Shown in pieces: positions 1-7,626 of a stretch of 31,875 nt of DNA. The stretch's first letter is position 1, and every line of letters begins with the position of its first letter. Both the position numbers and the translations under genes were made by a program. Under the pieces are notes generated by a model that saw only the letters and a list, made by a program, of their open reading frames with translations, did not search any database and was not told the DNA's origin. This DNA is from DASPUH01 sp964518505 (GTDB lineage Bacteria > Chloroflexota > Limnocylindria > Limnocylindrales > CSP1-4): contig CAZFGT010000027.1 in NCBI GenBank assembly GCA_964518505.1, positions 1 to 31,875 of the forward strand. The letters run 5' to 3'.

Positions 1-606
1 GGCCTCGGCGGCTGGGGCCGCTGGGGCTGTCTGCTGTCCGGCTTCGGCGGGGGCCGAGGCCGCTCGGCCATCCTCGGCCGTGGGCAGCGGTTTGACCTTA
101 TGGGTCGAGGTGATGACGATCGACATCGACTTGCCCTCGAGGAGCGGCTGCCGCTCCACGAGGCCGTGATCCTTGACCAGGTCCGCGAACTTCATCAGCA
201 GGTCGCGGCCCAGATACGCGTGGGTGAGCTCCCGGCCGCGGAAACGGCACGAGACCTTGATGCGGTCACCGGCCTCCAGGAACTGGATGGCCCGGCGGAC
301 CTTGGTGTCGAAGTCGCCCACGCCGATCTTGGGCGAGAGGCGGATCTCCTTGAACTCGACCGAGCGCTGGTGACGACGTGCGTCCCGGTCCCGGCGAGCC
401 TGCTCGTACTTGAACTGCCCGTAGTCGAGGAACCGGGCGACGGGGGGTGCCGCGAGGGGCGCCACCTCCACGAGGTCGAAGCCTCGCTCCTGCGCGACAC
501 GGAGGGCCTCGTGGGTGGACATGACCCCGAGCTGCTGCCCTTCGTCATCCACGACCCGCACCTGCGGGACACGGATCATCTCGTTGATGCGCAGATCTTT
601 GCTCAG
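1..606 (-). CDS. infC: Translation initiation factor IF-3 (partial, C-terminus off window)
   Basis: IF-3 binds the 30S subunit, prevents premature 50S joining and proofreads start codon and initiator tRNA. The reading frame carries the family signature RINEMIRVPQVRVVD at the N-terminus, then GVMSTHEALRVAQERGFDLVEVAP, then the C-domain with KEIRLSPKIGVGDFDTK and a G-R-E-x-x-H segment. After the C-domain an Ala/Pro/Glu-rich tail continues off the left edge without a stop. An in-frame TGA at 616-618 rules out any upstream ATG, and the first in-frame ATG lies inside the conserved RINEMIR block. The best start is CTG at 604-606, with GAGGA (613-617) six bases ahead. Non-canonical infC starts (AUU in E. 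coli) are known to allow autoregulation. It follows thrS on the same strand, as in thrS-infC-rpmI-rplT operons. The family call is secure; the start is a strong inference. Confidence 0.95.
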   Translation of the reverse strand, partial: MSKDLRINEMIRVPQVRVVDDEGQQLGVMSTHEALRVAQERGFDLVEVAPLAAPPVARFLDYGQFKYEQARRDRDARRHQRSVEFKEIRLSPKIGVGDFDTKVRRAIQFLEAGDRIKVSCRFRGRELTHAYLGRDLLMKFADLVKDHGLVERQPLLEGKSMSIVITSTHKVKPLPTAEDGRAASAPAEAGQQTAPAAPAAEA

Positions 607-993
607 GCTCGTTCCTCATCCATGCGACGGTCCATCACACCGATGATGGGGACAGCGAAGCTGCCCCGACCGCGGTTGCCGGCGGACTATATCACGCACC
701 CTTCGCGAGCGGCAATCGCCGGGCGGCCGGGCGGTGGCGCTCTACGGCCACCAGCCGTGGCCGTCTGCGGCCGTCAGGCGGCGTGCCCCTTGAACGGATG
801 TGCATCGGACGTTCATTGGGACCCGGCCGCGCCCGCTCCGTCGCCGTACGGAACACGAGGTGCACTAACCGCCCGAGGAAGCCAGCCAGATCACCATGTC
901 GTCAGCCCTCCTCCGCCGCAACGAACATCGGATGCACATTCTGCGCAGGGGGCCGCCCTGGGGATCCGCGACGCGGTGTCGGGCGGCCGCGGT
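607..993 (-). other. 387-bp thrS-infC spacer with an imperfect inverted repeat
   Basis: This spacer carries no convincing gene. It holds the infC promoter and UTR (607-715). It also holds an imperfect 20-bp inverted repeat whose arms are at 798-817 and 920-939 (17 of 20 positions complementary) around about 100 bases. A tiny minus-strand ORF (865-897, 10 codons, MVIWLASSGG) has a strong GGAGGAGG nine bases before its ATG, but it is too short to judge. No U-rich terminator was seen after thrS. Confidence 0.5.
686..715 (-). promoter_or_regulatory. Probable infC promoter
   Basis: On the minus strand, TTGCCG (710-715) and TATAGT (686-691) are separated by 18 bases, a good sigma-70 type fit in an otherwise very GC-rich spacer. 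It points at infC, about 80 bases upstream of the proposed CTG start. A hairpin with a GGGG/CCCC base and a bulge (648-667) lies in the resulting 5' UTR. This would let infC be expressed independently of the T-box-controlled thrS transcript. Confidence 0.5.
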
Positions 994-2823
994 TCAGGGG
1001 CGGCGCGCCGCGGCCTCGTCGGCCAGGCGGTCGGCGAGGGCGTCCCAGGCCTCGACCGGCTGCTGCTCCCCTGCCCTGGTGCGGGGCGCGGCGGTTCGGG
1101 CCTCCAGCTCGCGGTCGCCCAGGACCAGCATGTAGGGCACCTTCTGCTCCTGCGCCAGGCGGATCTTGTTCTGCATGCGGTTGCTGGAATCGTCCACCTC
1201 GACGCGCAGGCCCCGCGCGGCGAGCACCGCGGCCAGTTCCCGGGCGCCGTCGATGTGGCGATCGGCGATGGGCACGACCACCGCCTGCACGGGCGCCAGC
1301 CAGAAGGGGAAGGCACCGGCGAAGTGCTCGGTGATGACGCCGATGAAGCGCTCCAGCGAGCCGTAGACGGCGCGATGGATGGCCATCGGACGCTGCGCCT
1401 GGCCGGCCTCATCGATGTAGGTCAGGTCGAAGCGCTCGGGCAGCATCACCAGGTCGACCTGGATGGTCGCCATCTGCCACTCGCGGCCGAGGGCGTCATC
1501 CACGTACAGGTCGATCTTGGGCGCGTAGAACGTGCCGTCCTTGGGTTTCACCCCGTATTGGACGCCGGCCGCGTCCAGCGCCTGCTGGATGAGCTTCTCC
1601 GCCTGGGCCCACAGGGCCGGGTCGCCCAGGGCCTTGTCGGGCTTGGTGGCGAACATGTAGCGCGGCGTCATGCCCACCCAGCTCCACGCCTCGGCGGTCA
1701 TGGCGAAGAGCTGGCGCAGCTCCTCCTCCAGCTGGTCCGGACGGACGTAGATGTGGGCATCGTCCTGGATGAAGTGGCGCACGCGGGTGAGCCCCGAGAG
1801 CGCTCCCGACAGCTCGTTGCGGTGCAGCCGCCCGTACTCCGCGTAGCGCAGTGGCAGGTCCCGGTAGGACCGGACGCGGCTGCGGTAGATGAACGTGCTC
1901 TCCGGGCAGTTCATGGGCTTGAGGGAGTACCCCTGGCCCTCGATGTCGAAGAGGAACATCGTGTCCGCGTAGAGCGGCAGGTGGCCCGACTGCTGCCACA
2001 GCTTCTGGTGGACCAGGATCGGCGTGCTGACCTCGTCGTAGCCGTAGCGCGCCTGGAGGCCACGCATGGCGTCCTCCAGCGTGCGCCACAGGCGCTGGCC
2101 CTTGGGGTGCCAGAAGGCGGACCCGGGCGCCACGTCGTGGAAGCTGAAGAGGTCCAGGGCGACGCCCAAACGGCGATGGTCGCGCTTCTTGGCCTCCTCG
2201 CGGCGCCACAGGTAGCGGTCCAGCTCCTCCTGGGTGGCCCACACCGTGCCGTAGATGCGCTGCAGCATCGGCCGCTTCTCGTCGCCGCGCCAGTAGGCGC
2301 CGGCCACGCTCAGCAGGGCGAAGGGCCCGATCGCCCCGGTGGAGGCGACGTGCGGTCCGCGGCACAGGTCCACGAACGAGCCATGGGTGTACGTGGAAAC
2401 GACCGGGTGGGGCTGCCCGGCCGCATCCGCGGCGCGCCCCAGGTCGTCCAGGATCTCCACCTTGAAGGGCTGTTCGCGTTCCTCGAAGAAAGCGCGACCC
2501 TCGGCCGGCGGAAGCTCGTGGCGCACGAAGGGATGGTCGGCCTTGATCGAGGCTCGCATGCCCGCGGCGATCGCCTCGAGGTCGTCTGGCGTCACGGGTC
2601 GGGGCAGTTCGAAGTCGTAGTAGAAGCCGTCGCGGATGGCCGGCCCGATGCCCAGGCGGGCGTCGGGGAAGAGGCCCAGGACCGCCTCCGCCATGACGTG
2701 CGCGGCCGAGTGGCGCATCGGATCCAGGGGGTCGCCGGCGTGGGCATCGAGGAGCTCCTCGGCCGACCCGCGGGCGGGCGCCTCCAGGATCTCCTCATCG
2801 ATGGTGTCGTGGACTTCACTCAT
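994..2823 (-). CDS. thrS: Threonyl-tRNA synthetase lacking the TGS domain
   Basis: Charges tRNA-Thr with threonine in the cytoplasm. The protein opens with about 36 residues and then the N2 editing domain (MRHSAAHVMAEAV, an HxxxH metal motif; later DLCRGPH). The class II catalytic core follows (motif 2 region YRDLPLRYAEYGRLHRNE, then RVRHFIQDDAHIY), and then the anticodon-binding domain (FPFWLAPVQAVVVPIADRH, VPYMLVLGDREL). At 609 aa it is about 30 residues shorter than typical enzymes, and the ~60-residue N-terminal TGS domain is missing. The ATG at 2821-2823 is chosen because GGAGG lies six bases upstream and the preceding DNA is a T-box leader; an in-frame start 23 codons earlier would lie inside that leader. 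It is regulated by the T-box and followed by infC. Confidence 0.96.
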   Translation of the reverse strand: MSEVHDTIDEEILEAPARGSAEELLDAHAGDPLDPMRHSAAHVMAEAVLGLFPDARLGIGPAIRDGFYYDFELPRPVTPDDLEAIAAGMRASIKADHPFVRHELPPAEGRAFFEEREQPFKVEILDDLGRAADAAGQPHPVVSTYTHGSFVDLCRGPHVASTGAIGPFALLSVAGAYWRGDEKRPMLQRIYGTVWATQEELDRYLWRREEAKKRDHRRLGVALDLFSFHDVAPGSAFWHPKGQRLWRTLEDAMRGLQARYGYDEVSTPILVHQKLWQQSGHLPLYADTMFLFDIEGQGYSLKPMNCPESTFIYRSRVRSYRDLPLRYAEYGRLHRNELSGALSGLTRVRHFIQDDAHIYVRPDQLEEELRQLFAMTAEAWSWVGMTPRYMFATKPDKALGDPALWAQAEKLIQQALDAAGVQYGVKPKDGTFYAPKIDLYVDDALGREWQMATIQVDLVMLPERFDLTYIDEAGQAQRPMAIHRAVYGSLERFIGVITEHFAGAFPFWLAPVQAVVVPIADRHIDGARELAAVLAARGLRVEVDDSSNRMQNKIRLAQEQKVPYMLVLGDRELEARTAAPRTRAGEQQPVEAWDALADRLADEAAARRP

Positions 2824-2825
2824 GG

Positions 2826-3045
2826 CATGCCTCCGCGGCAAAGGACCGTCTCGTCCTTGACGGGACGAGAGGCCGGCCTCCCGCGGTTCCACCCGCCTTT
2901 GCGTGGCGGCTGGCAGGCCGCCTCACGCACGCTCATGAGTCGCGCTAACGGGCGACGCCCGGGCCGGTTCGCCGGCCGCTCACGGGTGGTGGCGATGCGC
3001 GGGTGATGCCATCCGGGCTTCCAGCCGTGGCCCGGACTCTCTGGG
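2826..3045 (-). promoter_or_regulatory. T-box riboswitch controlling thrS
   Basis: The minus-strand leader shows the T-box landmarks in order. AGAGAG at 3037-3042 starts Stem I, with complementary GTCCGGGC and GCCCGGA arms around a GCTGGAA element. ACC (Thr) triplets suited to the specifier role follow. The T-box core GGTGGAACCGCGG is at 2881-2893, then an 8-bp perfect hairpin (2849-2856 with 2863-2870). The UGGA in the core would pair with a tRNA ending U-CCA, consistent with bacterial tRNA-Thr species that have discriminator U. The hairpin is followed by only a short U run, so termination may be weak. GCCTC in the leader can also pair with the GAGGC of the Shine-Dalgarno, so translational control is possible. 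Uncharged tRNA-Thr is expected to raise thrS expression. Confidence 0.88.
2849..2870 (-). terminator. T-box terminator or sequester hairpin
   Basis: Eight perfect base pairs (TCTCGTCC with GGACGAGA) around a 6-base loop, directly after the T-box core and about 25 bases before the thrS ATG. It is followed by CGGTCCTTTG, a poor U tract for an intrinsic terminator, so its exact role (termination or helping to mask the ribosome site) is open. Confidence 0.6.
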
Positions 3046-3084
3046 GCGCCCGTGGACCGTCAGGTCCCGCTCACGCGTTGCATA

Positions 3085-3161
3085 TGGTGGGCGACACTGG
3101 ACTCGAACCAGTGACCTCTTGCATGTCAAGCAAGTGCTCTAACCAGCTGAGCTAGCCGCCC
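3085..3161 (-). tRNA. tRNA-Val (anticodon GAC), CCA encoded
   Basis: A full cloverleaf can be folded. The acceptor GGGCGGC pairs with GTCGCCC (one G-U), the D arm is GCTC/GAGC, and the anticodon stem CTTGC/GCAAG encloses loop TTGACAT, so the anticodon is GAC and reads GUC and GUU valine codons. The T arm is ACTGG/CCAGT with TTCGAGT. Discriminator A and a genome-encoded CCA end the gene. It sits just upstream of the thrS T-box on the same strand. Confidence 0.97.
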
Positions 3162-3175
3162 TCGTTTGCGCTCGG

Positions 3176-3181
3176 ATTGTA
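3176..3181 (-). promoter_or_regulatory. -10 element of the tRNA-Val promoter
   Basis: TACAAT on the minus strand ends 14 bases before the mature tRNA 5' end, the right distance for a transcript with a short leader. A clear -35 hexamer is not visible about 17 bases upstream. Transcription from here could run on into the thrS leader. Confidence 0.45.
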
Positions 3182-3267
3182 TCGGAGGTTGACCGGACCG
3201 ACTTCGAGATGAACCGGCTAGCTCCTCGGTCGGCCGCGGCGGCGAACCTCGAGGCCTCGCCCGTCTG

Positions 3268-4944
3268 TCAGCGGTCGAAGTCGGCCGCCCGGGCCACGAC
3301 CTCGCCGTCCAGGACGGTGAGCCGCGGTCGACACCCGGCCAGGGCGCCGCCCGGGCGCACGGGCTCGTCCAGCGCCTCCGACGGGACGACGATGAAGTCG
3401 GCCCGGTGGCCGGCCGTCAGGCGCCCGCCCTGACCCTCCTCGCCGGCGATGACGACCGGGTCGAGCGTGGCCGCGCGGATCGCGCGTGCCAGCGCCAGGC
3501 GTTCTGCCCCCGGGAACGCCCGCGCCTCGCCCGGCAGGCGCCGCGTGACGGCCGTGGCGATGCCCGGCCACGGGTCGGGTGACTCGACCGGCGCGTCGGT
3601 ACCGAAGGCGACGGGCACCCCGGTGGCGGCGAGAGAACCCCACCGGTACGCGCGCGCCTGGCGCCGCGGCCAGGCCCGGCGGGCCATCGCCGCGTCGTGC
3701 AGGAGGTGCGCCGGCTGTACCGATGCCGCCACCCCCAGCCCCCGTAGGCGGGCCACGTCGGACGAGGCCGCCAGCTGGACATGCTCGAGACGTGCCCACA
3801 GGCGGCCGCCCCGTGACGACGGCACGGCCTCCAGCGCGTCGAGGGCCACACGCATCGCCCGGTCGCCGATGACGTGGACCTGCGGCGTGATGCCGGCCCG
3901 TGCCCCACGCTCGATGAGCTCCCGGAGCTCATCGGGTGAGAGCAGGAGGCGCCCGTGGCCGCCGCGGTCGGCGTATGGCGCGAGCAGCGCGCCGCTGCGC
4001 GACCCCAGGGCCCCGTCGGCGAAGAGCTTCAACCAGCCCACCTGTGCCCGCGCAGCGACCCGCGCCGCCCACGGGTCGCCGGCGACCGACGGCGCCACCG
4101 TCCCGCCGCTTCGGAGGCCGCGGGCCGACGCCTCGTGGAGCTGCTCCGGACGGACGCTGCCGTGGACCCGCAGCGGGAGACGCCCCTCGCGGGCCAGGCG
4201 TGCGTACTGGGCCGGCCCGCGCGTCATGCCGGGGTCCGGCGCGAGCCCGCCCGGATCATGGCAGCCCACGACGCCGAGCCCGGCCAGACGCGCTGCGTAC
4301 GCCGCGATCGCCACGGCCAGCTCTTCCGCGTCGACCGCGGGGATGGCGCGGTCCACGAGCCCCGCGGCGTGCTCCAGCAGGATGCCGGTGGGCACGCCGC
4401 CTTCGTCACGCACGATGCTGCCGCCGACCGGGTCCGGCGTGCTCGACGTGATGGAGGCGGCCGTGAGGGCCGCCCGGCTGACCCATCGCGAGTGGAGGTC
4501 GTGACTCCACAGGGCGACCGGCCGCCCCGGCGCGGCGCGCTCGAGGGCGTCGGCATCGGGCCACCCGCCGAGGAGATCGAGGGACCAGCCAAGGCCCTCG
4601 AGCCAGCCCTCACGATCGCCCGCCCCAAGCCGCTCCCGGTGCACCGCCGAGACGCGGGCGAGCGTGGTCTCCAGCGCCAGCCCGTCCAGCTGGACGTGAC
4701 GGTCGGCAAGCGCGGCGTCGGTCAAATGCAGGTGGGCGTCGGTGACGGCGGGCAGGACGACCTCGTGCGGGCCCAGGTCAAGTCGCCGCGTCCGTGGCCC
4801 CTGGAGCGAGGCTACATCCGCCGATCGCCCGGCGGCGAGGATCCGCCCCTCCCCCACCGCGAACGCCTCAGTCCAGCCGAAACCGCGATCCCCGGCCAGG
4901 GTCGCGACGCGGCCGGTCACGACCAGGTCGGCTTTGGCCGCCAC
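3268..4944 (-). CDS. YtcJ-like metal-dependent amidohydrolase
   Basis: A 558-residue amidohydrolase-superfamily protein of the Amidohydro_3/YtcJ type. These are cytosolic metal-dependent hydrolases whose substrates are mostly unknown. Visible features are the N-terminal beta-sandwich strand LVVTGRVATLAG, the HxH metal motif TDAHLHLTD (His71, His73), the family signature LFADGALGSRSGALL, HVIGDRAM with a further metal His, and the C-terminal metal Asp in FGTDAPVESPDPWPGI. The start is GTG at 4942-4944, three bases after the asparaginase stop, so the two are co-transcribed. It is the last gene of the long co-directional run. The substrate cannot be predicted from the sequence. Confidence 0.9.
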   Translation of the reverse strand: MAAKADLVVTGRVATLAGDRGFGWTEAFAVGEGRILAAGRSADVASLQGPRTRRLDLGPHEVVLPAVTDAHLHLTDAALADRHVQLDGLALETTLARVSAVHRERLGAGDREGWLEGLGWSLDLLGGWPDADALERAAPGRPVALWSHDLHSRWVSRAALTAASITSSTPDPVGGSIVRDEGGVPTGILLEHAAGLVDRAIPAVDAEELAVAIAAYAARLAGLGVVGCHDPGGLAPDPGMTRGPAQYARLAREGRLPLRVHGSVRPEQLHEASARGLRSGGTVAPSVAGDPWAARVAARAQVGWLKLFADGALGSRSGALLAPYADRGGHGRLLLSPDELRELIERGARAGITPQVHVIGDRAMRVALDALEAVPSSRGGRLWARLEHVQLAASSDVARLRGLGVAASVQPAHLLHDAAMARRAWPRRQARAYRWGSLAATGVPVAFGTDAPVESPDPWPGIATAVTRRLPGEARAFPGAERLALARAIRAATLDPVVIAGEEGQGGRLTAGHRADFIVVPSEALDEPVRPGGALAGCRPRLTVLDGEVVARAADFDR

Positions 4945-4947
4945 GGC

Positions 4948-5931
4948 TCAGCCGCCGAACAGGCCCCGCAGCGCGGGCCTGTCGAGCCCTGCCCCCAGCG
5001 CCAGCGCGAGCATGACGCGCGCCTTGGGGCCGTTGAGCGTCCCGGCCATGATGGCCCCGGCACGAGCCCACGAAGCCCCACCGCCGGGGAAGCCATAGGC
5101 CGGGCGGACCCCGCCGCGCAGCGCGCGCGAGGTCAGGACCACGGGGAGTCCCGCGGCCATCGCCTCCACGGCCGCCGCCAGTACGTCGGGATGCGTGTTG
5201 CCGCTGCCGGTCGCCTGCATCACGATGCCGCGTGCGCCGCCGGCGACGGCCGCCCGGACCAGGGCCCCGTCCGTGCCCATCGCCGCCGCGACCAGGGCGA
5301 TCGGCTCCGCCGGCGTTTCGGGCACGCTCGGCAGGGCCGGCCGCCGTACCCGGCGCCGCGTGAGCACAAGGCCGTCGTCGGAGACGTGGCCCAAGGGTCC
5401 GTCGTTGGGGCAGGCGAAGGCGGCATAGGCGAGCGTGTCGACCTTGACGACATCGTCCGCCGGCAGGACGAGGCCGCCCATGACCACCGCAGCGCCGATG
5501 CCGCGGGCCGCCGGATCTGCCGCGCAGCGTACGGCGTCGCGCAGGTTCTGCGGCCCGTCATAGCCATCCTCGCCGGCGTTGCGCATCGCCCCGGTCACGA
5601 TCACGGGTGAGGCGCCCGGGACCAGCAGGTCGAAGGCCAGCGCCGTCTCCTCCATCACGTCGGTGCCCTGGACCACGACCGCACCCGCCACTCCGGGGTC
5701 GGCCAGCGCGGCGCGGAGGCGCGCGGCCTGGTCGAGCAGGTCGGCGAAGGAGAGGTGGGAGGCCGGCAGCCTGCCCCAGTCGATCGTGACGAGCTCAGCG
5801 ATCCCCGAGAGGCCGCTCGTGCGGGCGAGGATGGCGGCCCCGTCCAGGCGTGGCACCGCGCCCCCGGCCGCGGCGTCGTGCTCCATGGAGATGGTGCCGC
5901 CGCTGAACAGCACCACCACCCGGGCCGTCAT
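4948..5931 (-). CDS. L-asparaginase (Asn/Gln amidohydrolase family)
   Basis: Hydrolyses L-asparagine to aspartate and ammonia. It has both family signatures: VVVLFSGGTISME with nucleophile Thr13, and VVQGTDVMEET with Thr90-Asp91. ADDVVKVDTLAYAAF carries the third conserved basic residue, and the C-terminal domain contains GIVMQATGSGNTHPD. Length is 327 aa, normal for the family. There is no signal peptide, so it is probably cytoplasmic. The ATG at 5929-5931 is chosen because it overlaps the MFS stop by 4 bp (ATGA); the open frame extends further upstream only as a shadow of the MFS gene. A gatD/archaeal type or a broader asparaginase/glutaminase specificity cannot be excluded. Confidence 0.93.
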   Translation of the reverse strand: MTARVVVLFSGGTISMEHDAAAGGAVPRLDGAAILARTSGLSGIAELVTIDWGRLPASHLSFADLLDQAARLRAALADPGVAGAVVVQGTDVMEETALAFDLLVPGASPVIVTGAMRNAGEDGYDGPQNLRDAVRCAADPAARGIGAAVVMGGLVLPADDVVKVDTLAYAAFACPNDGPLGHVSDDGLVLTRRRVRRPALPSVPETPAEPIALVAAAMGTDGALVRAAVAGGARGIVMQATGSGNTHPDVLAAAVEAMAAGLPVVLTSRALRGGVRPAYGFPGGGASWARAGAIMAGTLNGPKARVMLALALGAGLDRPALRGLFGG

Positions 5932-7406
5932 GGCGAGTCGTCGCCCCGCTCCGCCCGGCGCGCGTCGGGCGACGCGTCGGTGACATGGCCAAGGGCCATG
6001 GCCGTGACCGTCACCGGATCGATGGGCCCCACGTGCGCGCCGACCGGCTGGAGGGTCGGGGTCGGCCACCGCAGGAAGACGGCCCGCACACCGGTCCCCA
6101 CGACGAGCGCCGCCATGAGGAAGAGGACGAGGGAGGTGCCGAGGGTGTCGGCCAGCGGCCCAGCGATGATGATGGGCACGAAGCTGGCCACGCTCACCAG
6201 CATGTTGAGCACGCCGAAGACGCGTCCCCGGACGTCCTCCGGGAGCTCCTCCTGGAGCTGCGTCTGGGCCGGCACGGCCACGAAGGCGTAGGCCACGCCG
6301 GCGGTGAGGGCGATGGCCACGATGATGCCCAGCAGGGAAACGAAGGGTTCCAGCGCCACGGCCCCGTTGCTGTCGACCCGCGAGCGCAGGAAGCTCGACA
6401 GCGGCGCCGCCACCGACAGGAGGGCCAGGGCGCTGCCCAGCACCAGCAGGCCACCCTCGATGAGGCGCCGCCGTGGCACGAGGCGCCCGTACGCGTTGAG
6501 GATGAGGATGCCCAGCACCAGCCCGCCGCCGAGGGGCAGGACGACGATGAAGAAGTCCTGCGGCTTGAGGCCCAGCGACTGCTGGGCGTAGTTCGGGCCG
6601 AGCGCACCAAGGACGCCCACCAGCGAGGCGGTGATGGCCAGGTAGCTGAGCGACCAGAAGATGCCCCGGTTGGCGCGGATGTAGCGCAGCCCTTCCTGCA
6701 GCTGGCGGAGGGTGCCGGCGAGGGCCGCCTCCGCCTCCCCCAGGGCCTGCCCCGACGCGAGGCGGCCGGGCTTGCCTTCGGGAGCCGAGGACGGCAGCGT
6801 CACGCACATCGCGGCCGCCACGAAGTAGCAACCCGCGACGAGCACGATCAGGCCGTTCACGTCGGCCAGGATCACCACGAACGGCCCCAGCAGCGCGAAC
6901 CCCAGGGCGAACGACCCCTGCAGCGTGAAGGTGAAGAGGCTGTTGGCGGCGAGCAGCTGTTCCCGCCGCACGAGCACCGGGATCATCGACGCCTCGGCCG
7001 GGGCGAAGAGCGTCGTGATGGTGGACACGGCGATGTTGAGGATGTAGATCACGACGAGGTTCGTGTCCAGTACGACCATGGCCACGAAGAGGGCCCCGCG
7101 CAGGACATTGGCCACGATGAGGATGAGGCGCCGATCGAGGCGGTCGACGAAGACGCCGGCGATGGCGCTGAAGACCACGGCCGGCACCAGGAACGTCAGG
7201 AGCAGCAGGCTGACCGCCGACGCGGAGGCGGTCCGCTGGGCCACCAGCACGGTCAGCCCGTAGAGCACCATGTTGCCGCCCACCTGGCTCGCCACCTGGG
7301 CCAGCCAGAGCGAGAGGAACCGCCGATCGCGAAGGACCTGGCCGACGCTCTGCGAGCCGCCGGACGCCGGGGCCGACGCGATATCCGCCGCGCCGCCCGC
7401 GTTCAC
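5928..7406 (-). CDS. MFS transporter (DHA3/MFS_3-like)
   Basis: A 492-residue integral membrane protein with about 12 hydrophobic segments. It has the MFS loop 2-3 signature (AGVFVDRLDRRLILIVANVLRG) and a later EELPEDVRGRVFGVLNMLVS segment typical of DHA3 drug or macrolide exporters. The middle loop (about residues 195-230) is Ala/Glu-rich. The start GTG at 7404-7406 overlaps the DUF951 stop by 4 bp, and its own stop overlaps the asparaginase ATG. The substrate is unknown; given the neighbours, amino acid or peptide efflux is possible but not shown. Confidence 0.9.
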   Translation of the reverse strand: MNAGGAADIASAPASGGSQSVGQVLRDRRFLSLWLAQVASQVGGNMVLYGLTVLVAQRTASASAVSLLLLTFLVPAVVFSAIAGVFVDRLDRRLILIVANVLRGALFVAMVVLDTNLVVIYILNIAVSTITTLFAPAEASMIPVLVRREQLLAANSLFTFTLQGSFALGFALLGPFVVILADVNGLIVLVAGCYFVAAAMCVTLPSSAPEGKPGRLASGQALGEAEAALAGTLRQLQEGLRYIRANRGIFWSLSYLAITASLVGVLGALGPNYAQQSLGLKPQDFFIVVLPLGGGLVLGILILNAYGRLVPRRRLIEGGLLVLGSALALLSVAAPLSSFLRSRVDSNGAVALEPFVSLLGIIVAIALTAGVAYAFVAVPAQTQLQEELPEDVRGRVFGVLNMLVSVASFVPIIIAGPLADTLGTSLVLFLMAALVVGTGVRAVFLRWPTPTLQPVGAHVGPIDPVTVTAMALGHVTDASPDARRAERGDDSP

Positions 7407-7606
7407 AGCGGGAGTGGGGCGGGTGTCAGGCGCACGAGGCGACGCTCGACGTCGCGCCGGGCCAGCAGGACCCGGTGCGCGCAGCCCTCACAGCGCAACC
7501 CGATATCCGCCCCCAGGCGGACGACCTGCCACGTCCGGCTGCCGCACGGGTGCGGCCTGCGGAGCTCGAGCCGGTCGCCGATGGCGAGGGCCAGGACCGG
7601 CGGCAC
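7403..7606 (-). CDS. DUF951 family small protein
   Basis: A 67-residue soluble protein that matches the DUF951 pattern closely: a short N-terminal strand, then RRPHPCGSRTWQVVRLGADI and LRCEGCAHRVLLARRDVERR. The single Cys near residue 21 and the C-x-x-C pair suggest a small metal-binding or strand-rich domain. Members in Firmicutes and Chloroflexota often sit beside translation or GTPase genes and have no assigned function. Start GTG at 7604-7606 lies 20 bases after the tldE stop; the stop overlaps the MFS start (GTGA). Confidence 0.85.
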   Translation of the reverse strand: MPPVLALAIGDRLELRRPHPCGSRTWQVVRLGADIGLRCEGCAHRVLLARRDVERRLVRLTPAPLPL

Positions 7607-7626
7607 GCGACCGGCTGGCGGGAGGC

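Noticed and set aside
865..897. 10-codon leader peptide MVIWLASSGG
   Set aside because: It has a strong Shine-Dalgarno but lies upstream of the infC promoter and far from any gene, with no attenuator-type codon run.
2824..2892. 23-codon N-terminal extension of thrS
   Set aside because: It would translate through the T-box core and hairpin; the ATG at 2821-2823 has the strong ribosome site.
100..3006. 968-codon plus-strand ORF
   Set aside because: It is antisense to infC, thrS and the T-box leader, has no recognisable domain and is a by-product of high GC.
3449..5610. Plus-strand ORFs of 351 and 551 codons
   Set aside because: Antisense shadows of the amidohydrolase and asparaginase genes with no domain features.
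5932..6831. Long N-terminal extension of the asparaginase frame
   Set aside because: Low-complexity Arg/Pro/Ala text antiphase to the MFS gene; the asparaginase N-terminal motif starts right after the internal ATG.
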